DNA from: Onishia taeanensis | Lineage (GTDB): Bacteria > Pseudomonadota > Gammaproteobacteria > Pseudomonadales > Halomonadaceae | NCBI RefSeq assembly: GCF_900100755.1 | Contig: NZ_FNCI01000003.1 | Coordinates: 124,001-188,000 of the forward strand | Direction: 5' to 3' | DNA: 64,000 nt | Shown here: positions 1 through 8,765 of the stretch, one piece after another | Layout: every line of letters begins with the position of its first letter | How positions within the stretch are numbered: position 1 is the first letter of the stretch | Notes under the pieces: generated by a model | Database searches by the model: none | What the model saw: the letters and a program-made list of their open reading frames with translations, nothing else | What the model was told of the DNA's origin: nothing | Translations under genes and position numbers: made by a program

Positions 1-502
1 CAACTCCAAGGGCGGCTACTCCTTCTTCGACCAGACGCAGAGCGAATACAATCTGCGCCGCACCATCCTTACCGACAGCGAGGGTCGTTACACGGCTCGC
101 AGCATCATCCCCTCCGGTTACGGCGTGCCGGTAGGTGCTCCCACCGATGTGGTGCTGAAGGCTCTGGGCCGGCATGGCGAGCGTCCAGCGCATATCCATT
201 ACTTCGTCTCCGCACCGGGGCATCAGCACCTGACGACCCAGATCAACCTGGCCGGCGACCCCTACACCTTCGACGACTTCGCCTTTGCTACCCGCGAGGA
301 ACTGGTGGTTCCTGCCCGCCGCAGCGAAGACGCAGCCGAGATTGCCAGCCGCCAGCTGGACGGTCCCTTCGCTGAAGTGGTGTTCGACGTCGAACTGGCC
401 AAGACCGACGCCCCCGAGCTTCAGGTTCGCCACAAGCGTCCGCGGGCTATGGAAGACGAGCAGGACCAGGCGAGCCAACTGGCTGGTACCGCCAGGGTCT
501 GA
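1..502 (+). CDS. catA: catechol 1,2-dioxygenase, C-terminal part (5' end outside window)
   Basis: Intradiol ring cleavage of catechol to cis,cis-muconate, the step after BenABCD. The reading frame is open from base 2, so the gene enters from the left edge; about 166 C-terminal codons are present. The visible part begins NSKGGYSFFDQTQSEYNLRRT and carries all four non-haem Fe(III) ligands expected in the family: Tyr in SEYNLRRT, Tyr in RSIIPSGYG, and the two His of RPAHIHYF. It ends normally after the conserved FDVEL region plus a short charged tail. It lies 128 bases upstream of benA on the same strand. The other cat genes (catB, catC) must lie outside this window if present. Assignment to CatA rather than a chlorocatechol or hydroxyquinol enzyme rests on the YNLRRTI and SIIPSGYG wording. 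Confidence 0.93.
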   Translation, partial: NSKGGYSFFDQTQSEYNLRRTILTDSEGRYTARSIIPSGYGVPVGAPTDVVLKALGRHGERPAHIHYFVSAPGHQHLTTQINLAGDPYTFDDFAFATREELVVPARRSEDAAEIASRQLDGPFAEVVFDVELAKTDAPELQVRHKRPRAMEDEQDQASQLAGTARV

Positions 503-543
503 TCGCACAGATCGACACCTTTCCCTATCTGTATCCAACGTGT

Positions 544-572
544 CCGTGTTGCCGGCTCTGCCGGGAGCACGG
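544..572 (+). terminator. imperfect hairpin between catA and benA
   Basis: An interrupted inverted repeat (CCGTG..CCGG / CCGG..CACGG, 5-base loop, one mismatch and one wobble) lies 42 bases after the catA stop. There is no T-run after it, so it may be a weak terminator, an mRNA-processing hairpin or nothing. The benA ribosome site (AAGGATCACCGTC before ATG) lies downstream. Confidence 0.25.
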
Positions 573-630
573 CCGGGCCCCTGCGCCCCAATAACGTCAA
601 TAATATGATCGCCAAGCAAGGATCACCGTC

Positions 631-2010
631 ATGACTACCCAGCTTGATCTTCTCGAGCAACGCGTCCGCGGCGCCGTCGTCGACGACGCTGACAACGGCG
701 TCTTTCGCTGCCACCGCAGCATGTTCACCGACCTGACCTTCTTCGACCTGGAGATGAAGCACATCTTCGAGGGTAATTGGTTGTTCTTGGCCCATGAGAG
801 CCAGATTGCCGAGCCGGGTGACTACTTCACCGTGACCATGGGCCGCCAGCCGGTGGTGATCACCCGCGACAAGGCCGGTGAGCTGCATGGCCTGATCAAT
901 GCGTGTGCTCACCGTGGCGCCACTCTTTGCCGGCGAAAGCGGGGCAACAAGGGCACCTTCACCTGCCCGTTCCATGGCTGGACCTTCAAGAACGACGGCA
1001 AGCTGCTCAAGGCCAAGAACGAGAAGAACGGCGCTTATCCGGAGGGGTTCAAGCAGGAGGGCTCGCATGACCTCAAGCACCTGCAGCGTTTCGAGAACTA
1101 CAAGGGCTTCCTGTTCGGCAGCCTGAGTGACGATGTGATGCCGCTGGAGGACTATCTCGGGGAAACCCGCAAGGTGATCGATAATATCGTCGACCAGGCG
1201 CCGGAAGGCCTCGAGATTCTGCGCGGAACCTCGTCGTACACCTACAACGGCAATTGGAAGCTGCAGGCCGAGAACGGTGCCGACGGTTACCACGTGAGTT
1301 CGGTGCACTGGAACTATGCTTCGACCATGGAGCGTCGCAACTACGATGCCGGCGGCACCAAGGCCGTGGACGCCGACGGTTGGTCGAAGAGCAAGGGCGG
1401 CTTCTACTCCTATGAAAACGGCCACATGATGCTGTGGACCCGGCTCATCAACCCCGAGGTACGACCGGTCTTCAATCGCAAGGATGAGATCGCGGCTGAG
1501 CTGGGTGAGGCCCGGGCCGACTCCATCGTCAATCAGACCCGCAATCTCTGTCTCTACCCCAACGTTTACCTGATGGATCAGTTCTCCACCCAGATCCGGG
1601 TGCTGCGTCCGCTTTCCGTGGACAAGACCGAGGTCACCATTTACTGCTTCGCGCCCAAGGGCGAGCCCGCGGAGAGCCGCCGGGTCCGCATTCGCCAGTA
1701 CGAAGACTTCTTCAACGTCTCGGGCATGGGCACGCCGGATGACCTCGAGGAGTTCCGCGCCTGCCAGGACGGCTATAACGGATCACTGGCCGAGTGGAGC
1801 GATCTTTCTCGCGGTGCCAAGCAATGGATCTCCGGGGCCGATGAGAACGCCCAAGCCATCGATATGAAGCCGCTGCTCAGCGGGGCCTCCCCGGAAGACG
1901 AGGGCCTCTATGTGCTGCATCACCAGCACTGGGTCGAGGAGATGCTGCGCGCTATCGACAAGGAACGCAGCCGGTTTATTCCGACAGCGCCCGCCGCCCA
2001 GAACGCCTAA
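631..2010 (+). CDS. benA: benzoate 1,2-dioxygenase, large (alpha) subunit
   Basis: Catalytic subunit of the two-component Rieske dioxygenase that turns benzoate into the cis-1,2-dihydrodiol carboxylate using O2 and electrons from BenC. The N-terminal Rieske domain has C92-x-H94 and C112-x2-H115 within CAHRG...CPFHGW. The C-terminal catalytic domain carries [13 protein letters not shown], with bridging Asp218 and mononuclear iron ligands His221 and His226. At 459 aa the length is normal for BenA/XylX. It is first in a compact benABCD unit: 32 bases to benB, 38 to benC, then a 4-base benC/benD overlap. A toluate dioxygenase (XylX) is a close alternative; the neighbouring BenE transporters favour benzoate. 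Confidence 0.95.
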   Translation: MTTQLDLLEQRVRGAVVDDADNGVFRCHRSMFTDLTFFDLEMKHIFEGNWLFLAHESQIAEPGDYFTVTMGRQPVVITRDKAGELHGLINACAHRGATLCRRKRGNKGTFTCPFHGWTFKNDGKLLKAKNEKNGAYPEGFKQEGSHDLKHLQRFENYKGFLFGSLSDDVMPLEDYLGETRKVIDNIVDQAPEGLEILRGTSSYTYNGNWKLQAENGADGYHVSSVHWNYASTMERRNYDAGGTKAVDADGWSKSKGGFYSYENGHMMLWTRLINPEVRPVFNRKDEIAAELGEARADSIVNQTRNLCLYPNVYLMDQFSTQIRVLRPLSVDKTEVTIYCFAPKGEPAESRRVRIRQYEDFFNVSGMGTPDDLEEFRACQDGYNGSLAEWSDLSRGAKQWISGADENAQAIDMKPLLSGASPEDEGLYVLHHQHWVEEMLRAIDKERSRFIPTAPAAQNA

Positions 2011-2042
2011 GGTCTGCACGAATAGAGAAGGGGAGAACAGAC

Positions 2043-2531
2043 ATGAGCATCAGCTACCACGACATCCAGGCGTTCCTATACCGGGAAGCGCGCCTGCTCG
2101 ACGACCGCCAGTGGGACGCCTGGCTCGAGTGCTATCACCATGACGCCGAGTTCTGGATGCCGGCCTGGGATGACGACGATCAGTTGACCCGGGACCCGCA
2201 CGCCGAGATCTCACTTATCTATTACCCGAACCGTGAGGGCTTGGAGGACCGGGTCTATCGGATCAAGACCGAGCGCAGCGGGGCGAGCACTCCCGAGCCC
2301 CGCACAACCCATCAAGTCACCAATCTCGAGGTGCTCAAGGAGCAAGGCGACACAGTGGAGTTGCGCTTCAACTGGCACACCCTGAGCCACCGCTACAAGA
2401 AGACCGACAGCTACTTCGGCTGCGCCTTCTACACCTTGGATGTGTCGGGGGAGACGCCGCTGATCACCAGAAAAGTCGTGCAACTCAACAACGACTACAT
2501 CCATCAGGTCATCGACGTTTATCACGTCTGA
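2043..2531 (+). CDS. benB: benzoate 1,2-dioxygenase, small (beta) subunit
   Basis: Structural beta subunit of the alpha3-beta3 benzoate dioxygenase; it has no metal site of its own. The 162-aa protein has the SnoaL-like cone-fold pattern of the family: YREARLLDDRQWDAWLECYHHDAEFWMPAW near the N terminus, the VYRIKTERSGASTPEPRTTHQVTN stretch in the middle and VVQLNNDYIHQVIDVYHV at the end. Start codon is preceded by AAGGGGAG with about 8 bases spacing. It lies between benA and benC on the same strand. Confidence 0.94.
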   Translation: MSISYHDIQAFLYREARLLDDRQWDAWLECYHHDAEFWMPAWDDDDQLTRDPHAEISLIYYPNREGLEDRVYRIKTERSGASTPEPRTTHQVTNLEVLKEQGDTVELRFNWHTLSHRYKKTDSYFGCAFYTLDVSGETPLITRKVVQLNNDYIHQVIDVYHV

Positions 2532-2569
2532 TCGGGTCACGCTGACCCGGTGCGGGAGGAGATTCGACC

Positions 2570-3598
2570 ATGAGCTACAACATTGCACTCAACTTCGAGG
2601 ACGGCGTCACGCGTTTCATCGGCTGCAAGGAGGGGGAAACGGTCCTCGATGCGGCCTATCGCCAGAAGGTCAACCTGCCGATGGACTGCTCCGACGGCGT
2701 CTGTGGTACCTGCAAGGGTCACTGCGAGCAGGGCAAGTTCGATTTGGGCGACGAGTATCTCGATGACGCGCTCTCCGACGAGGAGGCCGCCGAAGGCCAG
2801 GTGCTGACCTGCCAGATGGTGCCATCGTCGGACTGCGTCATACAGGTGCCGGTGGCCTCTACGCTATGCAAGACCCAGGTGGGCAAGATCCAAGGCACCC
2901 TGGCGGCGGCCGAGCAACTGTCCGAGGGCAGCATCGAGCTGGCGGTCGACCTGGACGAGGGCGGCGAACTGGCCTTTCTGCCGGGCCAGTACATCCATAT
3001 CGATGTGCCGGGCAGCGGTCAGCACCGCTCTTACTCCTTCAGCTCGAAGCCAGGTGAGGCGCGCGCCACCTTCCTAATCCGCAACATTCCCAATGGTCTG
3101 ATGAGCGGCTACCTGACCCAGCAAGCCAAGGTCGGCGACCGTCTCTCTCTCACTGGGCCACTGGGCAGCTTCTATCTGCGCGAGATTACTCGTCCTGTGC
3201 TGATGCTGGCTGGCGGCACGGGCCTCGCACCCTTCCTCTCGATGCTCGAGCAGCTGGTGGAGAAGGGCAGCGACCAGCCGATGCACCTGATCTACGGCGT
3301 CAACAAGGATGATCACCTGGTCAAGGTCGATGCGCTGGACGCGTTCGCCGAGAGGCTACCGACGTTTACCTACTCCACTGTGGTGGTGGACGAGGCAAGC
3401 ACGCATCCGCGCAAGGGCTATGTCACCCATCACATGGACGCTGAGGTGCTGCACGACGGCGATATCGACGTCTACCTGTGCGGGCCACCGCCGATGGTTG
3501 ATGCCGTGCTCAAGCACTTTGACAAGGAGGGCATCGTGCCGCAGAGCTTCCACTACGAGAAGTTCACGCCTAATCAGGCACCGGGAGAAGTGGCATGA
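2570..3598 (+). CDS. benC: benzoate 1,2-dioxygenase electron transfer component (ferredoxin-reductase)
   Basis: Transfers electrons from NADH through FAD and a [2Fe-2S] cluster to the BenA Rieske centre. The N-terminal plant-type ferredoxin domain shows C40-x4-C45-x2-C48 and C81. An FAD-binding barrel follows (RSYSFSSKP, flavin-binding RxYS motif) and then an NAD-binding domain (MLAGGTGLAPFLSML; CGPPPMVDAV). At 342 aa it has the usual BenC/XylZ length and domain order. Its TGA overlaps the benD ATG by four bases, implying translational coupling. Confidence 0.95.
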   Translation: MSYNIALNFEDGVTRFIGCKEGETVLDAAYRQKVNLPMDCSDGVCGTCKGHCEQGKFDLGDEYLDDALSDEEAAEGQVLTCQMVPSSDCVIQVPVASTLCKTQVGKIQGTLAAAEQLSEGSIELAVDLDEGGELAFLPGQYIHIDVPGSGQHRSYSFSSKPGEARATFLIRNIPNGLMSGYLTQQAKVGDRLSLTGPLGSFYLREITRPVLMLAGGTGLAPFLSMLEQLVEKGSDQPMHLIYGVNKDDHLVKVDALDAFAERLPTFTYSTVVVDEASTHPRKGYVTHHMDAEVLHDGDIDVYLCGPPPMVDAVLKHFDKEGIVPQSFHYEKFTPNQAPGEVA

Positions 3599-4425
3599 GC
3601 GCGCAACGCATCGACGGCTTAGGCTCTCAGGGCTCACGTCTTCAGAACTTACGTTTCCAGGACAAGGTCATGGTGATCACCGGCGCCGCCCAGGGGATCG
3701 GGCGGCGAGTGGCCGAGCGGGCCGGCGCGGAGGGAGCACGCCTGGCCTTGGTGGATCGTTCGGAATTGGTGGAAGAGGTCGTGGACGATCTGCGAGCTCA
3801 GGGCGTGGAGGCGATCAGTGTGTTGGCCGACCTGGAGACCTGGGCCGGGGCCTCTGACGTCATGGCCAAGACAGCCGAGCATTTCGGTCGTATCGACATC
3901 CTGATCAACAACGTAGGTGGGGCCATCAACTTCAAGCCGTTCACCGAATTCAGCGAAAGCGAGATCGCCGCCGAAGTCCAGCGCTCGCTGATGCCGACAC
4001 TGTGGTGCTGCCGAGCCGTGTTGCCGCTCCTGGTCGAGCAGGGTGGCGGCGTGATCGTCAACGTCTCGTCAGTGGCGGCCCGGGGTATCCATCGAATTCC
4101 CTATTCGGCGGCGAAGGGAGGCGTCAATGCACTGACCGAGTCTCTGGCCTTCGAGTACGCCGAGCACGGTATTCGTGTGGCGGCCGCCGGCATCGGAGGG
4201 ACCGAGGCGCCGCCGCGCAAGATTTCCCGGGGTACCCCGGAGCCCAGTAACGAGACGGAACGGGCCTGGTTTCAGGCGCATATCGACCAGACCAAGCAGA
4301 GCTGCCTGATGAAACGCTACGGCACGCTCGACGAGATGGCCGCCCCGATTCTGTTCTTGGCCTCGGACGAGGCGAGCTATATCACCGGCAGCGTACTGCC
4401 GGTCGGCGGCGGCGATCAGGGCTGA
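3595..4425 (+). CDS. benD: 1,6-dihydroxycyclohexa-2,4-diene-1-carboxylate dehydrogenase
   Basis: NAD-dependent dehydrogenation and decarboxylation of the benzoate dihydrodiol to catechol. It is a classical short-chain dehydrogenase: nucleotide-binding TGAAQGIG at residues 29-36, NNVGG near 105-109, catalytic Ser158/159, Tyr170 and Lys174 in PYSAAKGG, and a C-terminal VLPVGGGDQG. It has about 15 extra residues before the Rossmann strand compared with minimal SDRs. Start ATG lies inside the benC stop region (ATGA). Identity as BenD comes from position directly after benABC. Confidence 0.93.
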   Translation: MSAQRIDGLGSQGSRLQNLRFQDKVMVITGAAQGIGRRVAERAGAEGARLALVDRSELVEEVVDDLRAQGVEAISVLADLETWAGASDVMAKTAEHFGRIDILINNVGGAINFKPFTEFSESEIAAEVQRSLMPTLWCCRAVLPLLVEQGGGVIVNVSSVAARGIHRIPYSAAKGGVNALTESLAFEYAEHGIRVAAAGIGGTEAPPRKISRGTPEPSNETERAWFQAHIDQTKQSCLMKRYGTLDEMAAPILFLASDEASYITGSVLPVGGGDQG

Positions 4426-4501
4426 GCCCTGGACCTCTACGCATTCGAGGTCTGCCGAAGCTACCAAAAACGACAACGACAATAATTCCCTGGAGCACAC
4501 C

Positions 4502-5761
4502 ATGAAACATCTCGAGAGAGGCGTCGGCCTAGCGTCGGCGCCGCGGGACTTCCTGCGCGACTTGAATGCCGACAACCTGAGCGCCGGCGTGGTTGCCGGT
4601 ATTTTTGGCCTCAGCGCTGGCATCATCCATATCAGTGCTGGTACCGCCGCCGGGCTACCCAAGGATTTCACCCTGCTATGGGTAATCAGCTACCTCTTCA
4701 TCAACGGCCTGTTCGGCTTGCTGCTCCCGGCCTACTATAGGCTGCCTCTGCCGATGGCCAACTCCATTCCCGGGGCCCTGCTGTTCGCCGCCATCATTCC
4801 CATGGTTGGGCTCAATGAGGCCCTGGGGGCGACGCTGATGGCGGGCGCCATTTCGGTGGTAGTCGCCTTGGCTGGCTGGATGAGCCTGGTGATGCGGCTC
4901 ATCCCCATGCCCATCGTCATGGGGATGGTGGCTGGGGTGCTGCTCAAGTTCGGCACCAACATGGTGATGCCGCTGCAGAATGCCTTGATACCGGCGATGG
5001 TGATGATCCTGGCCTTTTTCTTCTCGGCGCGATTCCTGCGCCGAGTTCCTCCGCTGGTAGTGACGCTGGCGGTGGGCGTGATCTATATGGGCTTCTCCGG
5101 TGCCGACTTTTCAAGCGTGGAGTTTTCGTTCCGCATGCCCGAGTTCATCGCGCCGGCCTTCTCCATGGATGCCTTTCTGGCCTATGGGCTGCCGCTGGCG
5201 CTGATCCTGGTGGGCATGGAGACGCCTGCCGGAGTGGGGTTGGTCAAAGGCATGGGCTTCAAGGAGGTGCCGGCCAACGCCATCACCTTCGTTGGTGGCA
5301 TTGGCACCATGGTGTCTGCCTTTTTCAATCTCCATAGCACCTGCATCGCCGCGCCGATGACCGGTATCTGCTCTTCCCCTGAAGCAGGTGCCCATGACAA
5401 GCGCTGGGTGGCGGCAGTAATCGTTGGTGTTATTTTCGTGATTGCCGCTCCTTTTTATGGTTTTGTGTTTAGCCTGATCGAGGCGATGCCGAGCTATTTC
5501 ATTGCGATCATTGCCGGCTTGGCGCTTTTGAGAGTGATCAGCTCGGCGATGCACATTACCTTCTCCGGTAAACATGAAGTCGGGGCGATGTTCTCCTTCC
5601 TGATCGCCGTGTCGGGCCTGCAGATCTTCGGTATCGGCGCTTCGTTCTGGGCGCTGATCCTGGGGGCGCTCATCTCTATGCTGGTAGAGTTCCAGGACTT
5701 TGACTTCTCGCTGGAACGCGCGGCCCTTCGCAAGCGGTTCTCAGCCAAGAAAGCAGGCTGA
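4502..5761 (+). CDS. benE: benzoate/H+ symporter, BenE family (first copy)
   Basis: Integral inner-membrane importer that couples benzoate uptake to protons. The 419-aa sequence is almost entirely hydrophobic with about a dozen membrane segments. Family wording is visible: NADNLSAGVVAGIFGLSAGIIHISAGTAAGLP at the start, GMETPAGVGLVKGMGFKEVPANAITFVGGIGTMVSAFFNLHSTCIAAPMTGICSS in the middle, and FSGKHEVGAMFSFLIAVSGLQIFGIGASFWALILGALIS near the end. Ribosome site TGGAG lies 6 bases before ATG. It follows benD by 76 bases and probably belongs to the ben transcript. A second BenE-family gene follows. Confidence 0.9.
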   Translation: MKHLERGVGLASAPRDFLRDLNADNLSAGVVAGIFGLSAGIIHISAGTAAGLPKDFTLLWVISYLFINGLFGLLLPAYYRLPLPMANSIPGALLFAAIIPMVGLNEALGATLMAGAISVVVALAGWMSLVMRLIPMPIVMGMVAGVLLKFGTNMVMPLQNALIPAMVMILAFFFSARFLRRVPPLVVTLAVGVIYMGFSGADFSSVEFSFRMPEFIAPAFSMDAFLAYGLPLALILVGMETPAGVGLVKGMGFKEVPANAITFVGGIGTMVSAFFNLHSTCIAAPMTGICSSPEAGAHDKRWVAAVIVGVIFVIAAPFYGFVFSLIEAMPSYFIAIIAGLALLRVISSAMHITFSGKHEVGAMFSFLIAVSGLQIFGIGASFWALILGALISMLVEFQDFDFSLERAALRKRFSAKKAG

Positions 5762-5766
5762 CCGAT

Positions 5767-5792
5767 AGTGCCGGCGTGTTGACGTCGGCACT
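5767..5792 (+). terminator. 11-bp hairpin between the two benE genes
   Basis: AGTGCCGGCGT / ACGTCGGCACT (one G-U pair) closes a 4-base GTTG loop just 5 bases after the first benE stop. No T-run follows, so it may attenuate or stabilise rather than terminate. An in-frame upstream start for the next gene (5776) would sit inside this hairpin, which favours the later start at 5890. Confidence 0.45.
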
Positions 5793-5889
5793 GTCATGGC
5801 GCTTTCTCTTTGTGGCCCGCGATTGCCTTGGCAGCGCGGGCGTTTTCAGCTCTGCGCTGCGCGAAGGTGCATCGCTACTCGTGCCGAGG

Positions 5890-7095
5890 ATGACTGTGAT
5901 ATTCAAGGATTGGTCGATATCTGCGATTACCGCCGGTTTTGTCGCCGTGCTGGTGTCTTACTCCGGGCCACTGATGATCTTCTTTCAGGCCGCCCAGAGC
6001 GCCGAGGTCTCAAACGCCATGATCACATCATGGGTCTGGGCGATTTCCATTGGCGCTGCGGTCTCGGGCATTCTGCTCAGCCTGTTGCTCAAGGTCCCTG
6101 TGGTCACCGCCTGGTCGGCGCCTGGCACGGCCTTGCTGGTCACCCTGTTTCCCGACCTTTCGCTAGGCGAGGCGGTGGGGGGCTATCTGGTGGCGGCAGC
6201 GGTGATCTTCGTGATCGGTGTGACCGGCTCTTTCGATCGCATCATTCGGCGGATCCCGCCAGGCATCGCCAGCGCCATGATGGCGGGCATCCTGTTCCAG
6301 TTCGGTGTCGGGGTTTTCGTGTCGTTGGAGTCGGTGCCGGCCCTGGCCATCGGCATGATCCTGGCCTATCTGGTCTTCAAGCGGTTGAGCCCGCGCTACA
6401 GCCTGGTACTGCTGTTGGTGGTCGGCGTCATCCTCGCGGTGGTGCTCGAAGACGCCAGCCTCGATGGGGTGACGCTGAGCCTGGCCGACCCGCAGTTCAT
6501 CGCTCCGGAATGGAGCTGGAATGCCATCCTTAGCCTCGCCATGCCGCTAGTGCTGGTCAGCATGACCGGGCAGTTTCTGCCAGGCATGACGATCATTCGC
6601 AGCGCTGGCTATAACACGCCGGCCAAGCCCATCGTCACGGTGACCAGCCTGGTTTCCTTTGTCACTGCTTTCTTTGGCGGTATCACTACCGCGACTGCGG
6701 CTATCACCGCGGCCATTTGCACCAGCAAAGAGGCCCACGAAGACCCGGACAAGCGCTATGTGGCTGGGGTCGCCAACGGGGTTTTTTACCTGATCGGTGG
6801 CACCTTTGCCGGGACCATCGTGGCGCTGTTCACCTCGTTGCCCGGCGAGTTCATCGCAGTGCTGGCGGGGCTGGCGCTGATCGGGGCCATCTCCAGCAAC
6901 ATCCAAGCCTTTGCCTCCCGAAAGGATCACCTTGAGGCCTCGGTGATCACTTTCATCGCCACGGCGTCCGGCATGAGCTTCCTGGGCTTAGGGTCGGCCT
7001 TCTGGGGAGTGATAGTGGGCGCTTTGGCCTACAACCTCCTGCACCGGCGCTTTACCTCGGGAAAGTCGATGCAAGTCTCCGATAGCGAACGATAG
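5890..7095 (+). CDS. BenE-family transporter (second copy)
   Basis: A second BenE-family permease, about 401 aa from the chosen start, with around 11-12 membrane segments. It shares the family layout with the first copy: DWSISAITAGFVAVLVSYSGPLMIFFQAA, then PGIASAMMAGILFQFGVGVF, SAGYNTPAKPIVTVTSLVSFVTAFFGGITTATAAITAAICTSKEAHEDPDKRYVAG, and FIATASGMSFLGLGSAFWGVIVGALAY. Many homologues are annotated simply as benzoate transporters, but the sequence is clearly diverged from the first copy, so its substrate may be a different aromatic acid. The frame extends upstream to 5776, but that segment lacks a ribosome site and overlaps a hairpin; ATG at 5890 begins where homology-like sequence starts. GTG at 5881 is an alternative. 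Confidence 0.8.
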   Translation: MTVIFKDWSISAITAGFVAVLVSYSGPLMIFFQAAQSAEVSNAMITSWVWAISIGAAVSGILLSLLLKVPVVTAWSAPGTALLVTLFPDLSLGEAVGGYLVAAAVIFVIGVTGSFDRIIRRIPPGIASAMMAGILFQFGVGVFVSLESVPALAIGMILAYLVFKRLSPRYSLVLLLVVGVILAVVLEDASLDGVTLSLADPQFIAPEWSWNAILSLAMPLVLVSMTGQFLPGMTIIRSAGYNTPAKPIVTVTSLVSFVTAFFGGITTATAAITAAICTSKEAHEDPDKRYVAGVANGVFYLIGGTFAGTIVALFTSLPGEFIAVLAGLALIGAISSNIQAFASRKDHLEASVITFIATASGMSFLGLGSAFWGVIVGALAYNLLHRRFTSGKSMQVSDSER

Positions 7096-7107
7096 GTATC
7101 CTGACCG

Positions 7108-7150
7108 AGCCAGGCCCACATGGCGCGACTAGAAAGCGGTGGGCCAGGCT
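7108..7150 (+). terminator. imperfect terminator-like hairpin after the second benE gene
   Basis: AGCCAGGCCCAC (7108-7119) pairs with GTGGGCCAGGCT (7139-7150), 12 positions with one A-A mismatch and a 19-base loop, starting 12 bases after the stop. No T-run follows. It is the only candidate for the end of the ben transcript. Confidence 0.4.
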
Positions 7151-7409
7151 AGGCAGCCAGTGGGTGCCGGTATGCTGTTGCTAGCGCGAGACGCTTTATC
7201 GGCAGCATGCTGGGCATGGCTCGATGCGGCGCTATCCAAGAATACGCCAAGCCTGACGGTGAGATCACGCAACGGGTCTTGCCGTCGCCCCGCCTTAATG
7301 ACTATCAGTTGAGACGTTGAGTCGGGTGCGAGTTATTTTATTTCCCTCGTTATTTTGATCATCAAAGCGCAGTATATTCGCAGCCGTCGTGATACTTATT
7401 GTTTATATA

Positions 7410-7422
7410 CTATAGTCTATAG
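7410..7422. promoter_or_regulatory. CTATAG dyad in the promoter region of the sugar-ABC operon
   Basis: Two copies of the self-complementary hexamer CTATAG separated by one base make a 13-bp palindrome in A+T-rich DNA about 210 bases before the binding-protein start. It could be an operator or simply part of an AT-rich promoter. No second copy was found elsewhere in the window. Confidence 0.25.
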
Positions 7423-7631
7423 CATATGTGTTCTGCTGAAGCCTTGTTGATGATAATCCTTTTTTGTCAGTATCTTACGGTTTCATTCTGGAGCTGTTTC
7501 GAAAAAGTCCAGATTGGATATTTCTCCATACTGGTCGCGTTGCCCGCATGCAAAAGTGACGGCTAAGATGTCGCTGACAGTTGGGTCGCCAGCCCTGAAT
7601 TTAATTATTAATAAAATAAAAGGTTATTGTC

Positions 7632-8570
7632 ATGTTTAAAAAGAAAGTTCTAAGCGTAATGGTAGCTACATTAGTTTCAGGAGCTGTCTACGCACAAGAT
7701 GAAGTAAGAATTGGTATTACACAAAACAACGTCGGTGTGGATAGTTATCAGACCACCTACGAAAAGGCATTCGAGGAAGCCGCTGCGGCAAATGACAATG
7801 TCGATGTTGTCGTCCTTGATGCCGGTGGCGATGTGGCTCGCCAGATCGGTCAGGTTCGTAACCTGATCCAGCAGCAAGTCGACGCCATTATCATCTGGCC
7901 GACCAACGGTCAGGCAGTTATACCGGCCATTAGGCAAGCCTACAACGCGGGCATCCCGGTGGTGGTGACCAACTCCAAGATCGCCGATGCTGGCCTTGAA
8001 TACATCGCCGCCTTCTCTGGGCCGGATAACGTCCAACAGGGCGCTTCCTCCGCCGAGATGATGTGTGAAGCCCTGGATGGCGAAGGGCAGATCGTTCAGA
8101 TTGCCGGGCAACCCGGCTACACCACTGCCATGGAGCGTTCACAAGGTTTCGAGGATCGACTGGCAGAGGCCTGTCCCGGCGTCGAAATTCTGGAGACCCA
8201 GCCCGCAGACTGGAACCGCGAAAAAGCTCAGCGGGTCATGGAGAACTTCCTCACCAAGTATGACGTCATCGATGGTGTCTATGCCGGTGACGATAACATG
8301 GGAGTTGGTGCACTCAATGCAGCCAAGAGTGCCGGCAGAGCAGGGGATATCGTTTTCATCGGTGCCACCAACTTCGCGGTGGGATACGAAGCCATCGAGC
8401 GTGGCGAGTACTACGGCTCGATTTATCAGTCCCCGGTAGACGATGCCGAAGCGGCGCTTCAGACGGCACTTGATGTCCTGGCAGGAAAAGACGTTCCGAA
8501 GATGAACTTCTTCGAGACTCCCAAAATCACGGCCGACAATCTGGCCGAGTTCGACAAGCCGGTGTTCTAA
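7632..8570 (+). CDS. periplasmic sugar-type solute-binding protein (RbsB-like, CUT2 importer)
   Basis: Periplasmic receptor that delivers a small solute to the ABC importer encoded by the next three genes. It has a short Sec signal (MFKKKVLSVMVATLVSGAVYA-Q, cleavage near residue 21), then the type I periplasmic fold: RIGITQNNVGVDSYQTTYEKAFEEAA, DVARQIGQVRNLIQQQVDAIIIWPTNGQAVIPAIRQAYNAGIPVVVTN, and GVYAGDDNMGVGALNAAK. At 312 aa it fits the ribose/galactose-binding family. The first codons are much richer in A/T than the neighbouring genes. The substrate cannot be read from the sequence; the linked catabolic genes hint at a cyclic or aminated compound feeding hydroxyquinol rather than ribose. 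Confidence 0.85.
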   Translation: MFKKKVLSVMVATLVSGAVYAQDEVRIGITQNNVGVDSYQTTYEKAFEEAAAANDNVDVVVLDAGGDVARQIGQVRNLIQQQVDAIIIWPTNGQAVIPAIRQAYNAGIPVVVTNSKIADAGLEYIAAFSGPDNVQQGASSAEMMCEALDGEGQIVQIAGQPGYTTAMERSQGFEDRLAEACPGVEILETQPADWNREKAQRVMENFLTKYDVIDGVYAGDDNMGVGALNAAKSAGRAGDIVFIGATNFAVGYEAIERGEYYGSIYQSPVDDAEAALQTALDVLAGKDVPKMNFFETPKITADNLAEFDKPVF

Positions 8571-8584
8571 AGGCTTCCGCCGAG

Positions 8585-8610
8585 GTGCATGAGAGTCAAG
8601 CCTCATGCGC
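8585..8610 (+). other. hairpin between binding protein and first permease
   Basis: GCATGAG and CTCATGC (7 perfect pairs, extendable to 9 with one wobble) flank an 8-base loop, 15 bases after the binding-protein stop, in a 195-base gap. Such hairpins commonly protect the 5' mRNA so that the binding protein is made in excess of the membrane parts. Confidence 0.4.
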
Positions 8611-8765
8611 CGCTGCGCTTCGCCAAAGAAAGTCCGTTGGTTTGAGGGATGTCTCTGCAGTGTTCTGTTCTTTCTCCGGGAATGAAGCAGTACTTGGAAA
8701 GTCAGCCCACTGAACGGACAACCGGTGACCTTTGGAAAAAGGTTGCGCCCATATAGGTGAGTGAC

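Larger units (their letters stand above)
7096..7631. other. 536-base intergenic region between the ben and sugar-ABC/hydroxyquinol units
   Basis: No gene is supported. The first part (7108-7150) holds a large imperfect inverted repeat. From about 7330 the base composition turns clearly A+T-rich, as in a regulated promoter, with a CTATAG-T-CTATAG dyad at 7410-7422 and an AT-rich leader (TTTAATTATTAATAAAATAAAAGG) just before the binding-protein gene. I cannot place the -35/-10 boxes with confidence. Confidence 0.6.

Noticed and set aside
421-1425. 334-aa minus-strand open frame across benA
   Set aside because: It is antisense to a certain benA and its composition (low-complexity Val/Leu/His/Glu/Gly-rich) is that of a GC-rich shadow frame.
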